DNA from: F1-120-MAGs118 sp013360535
GTDB taxonomy: Bacteria > Planctomycetota > UBA1135 > GCA-002686595
DNA length: 13,920 nucleotides
Assembly: GCA_026647215.1 (NCBI GenBank)
Contig: JAPKHC010000060.1
Coordinates: 1-13,920, forward strand
Direction of reading: 5' to 3'
In this document: one piece after another, positions 13,904-13,920 of the stretch
Position numbering within the stretch: position 1 is the first letter of the stretch
Layout of the letters: each line of letters opens with the position of its first letter
Made by a program: the position numbers and the translations under genes
Notes under the pieces: model-generated
Database searches by the model: none
The model's input: only the letters and a program-made list of their open reading frames with translations
Told to the model about the DNA's origin: nothing

Positions 13904-13920
13904 CGCTCGAACAGCTTGCG
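13900..13920 (-). CDS. Possible C-terminal end of a convergent gene (six codons)
   Basis: Read on the minus strand from the window edge, the frame gives RKLFER followed by TAA, overlapping the last three bases of the preceding gene. A stop-to-stop arrangement of convergent genes is common in this compact sequence, but six codons cannot identify a protein and the reading may be chance. Confidence 0.25.
   Translation of the reverse strand, partial: RKLFER

Overview
The window is GC-rich bacterial chromosome with dense genes, strong G/C preference at third codon positions and few recognisable Shine-Dalgarno sequences. The best lineage hint is the first complete gene. It encodes a secreted multi-domain protein whose C-terminal module, beginning YCTAG and holding the pieces LCVKAPTQR and LSLDWNAF, resembles a family I know mainly from large secreted proteins of Planctomycetota. 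I therefore infer a planctomycete-like organism. This rests on memory of the family, not on a search.

Layout. Positions 1-192 hold the last codons of an open reading frame that looks like an IS110-type transposase (ends at 92), followed by an orphan 3' end of a paralogue of the secreted-protein gene (124-192) and a hairpin terminator. The intact secreted-protein gene follows (465-2504, + strand): signal peptide, P-domain-like beta-sandwich, two fibronectin-III-like repeats, a spacer region and the C-terminal module. A bidirectional hairpin terminator (2538-2571) separates it from the convergent guaB-guaA operon (5633 down to 2629, - strand), which encodes the two steps from IMP to GMP and has an ATGA stop/start overlap.

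A 451-base divergent region (5634-6084) lies upstream of guaB. It contains a stable UUCG-capped hairpin, a 12-bp palindrome and a perfect Shine-Dalgarno string in front of a doubtful small frame. On the + strand come a Gfo/Idh/MocA oxidoreductase fused to an SDR-type epimerase/dehydratase (6085-8304) and, overlapping it by ATGA, a GT4-type glycosyltransferase (8301-9428). Together they look like a small sugar-modification and transfer unit. After a 159-base gap follow a 972-residue homodimeric pyruvate-dehydrogenase-E1-like (AceE-like) thiamine diphosphate enzyme (9588-12506), a Nudix hydrolase 18 bases downstream (12525-13118), and a small probably exported alpha-helical repeat protein (13127-13903). 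A convergent gene may begin at the right edge.

Most of the window is housekeeping metabolism (GMP synthesis, a 2-oxoacid-type dehydrogenase, Nudix house-cleaning) plus one envelope or glycan unit and one secreted protein. I see no CRISPR array, rRNA, tRNA, phage or defence module. The most unusual points are the insertion-truncated paralogue with a 56-base perfect repeat to the intact gene, the two-enzyme fusion beside its glycosyltransferase, and the stand-alone AceE-like enzyme with an altered ThDP motif.
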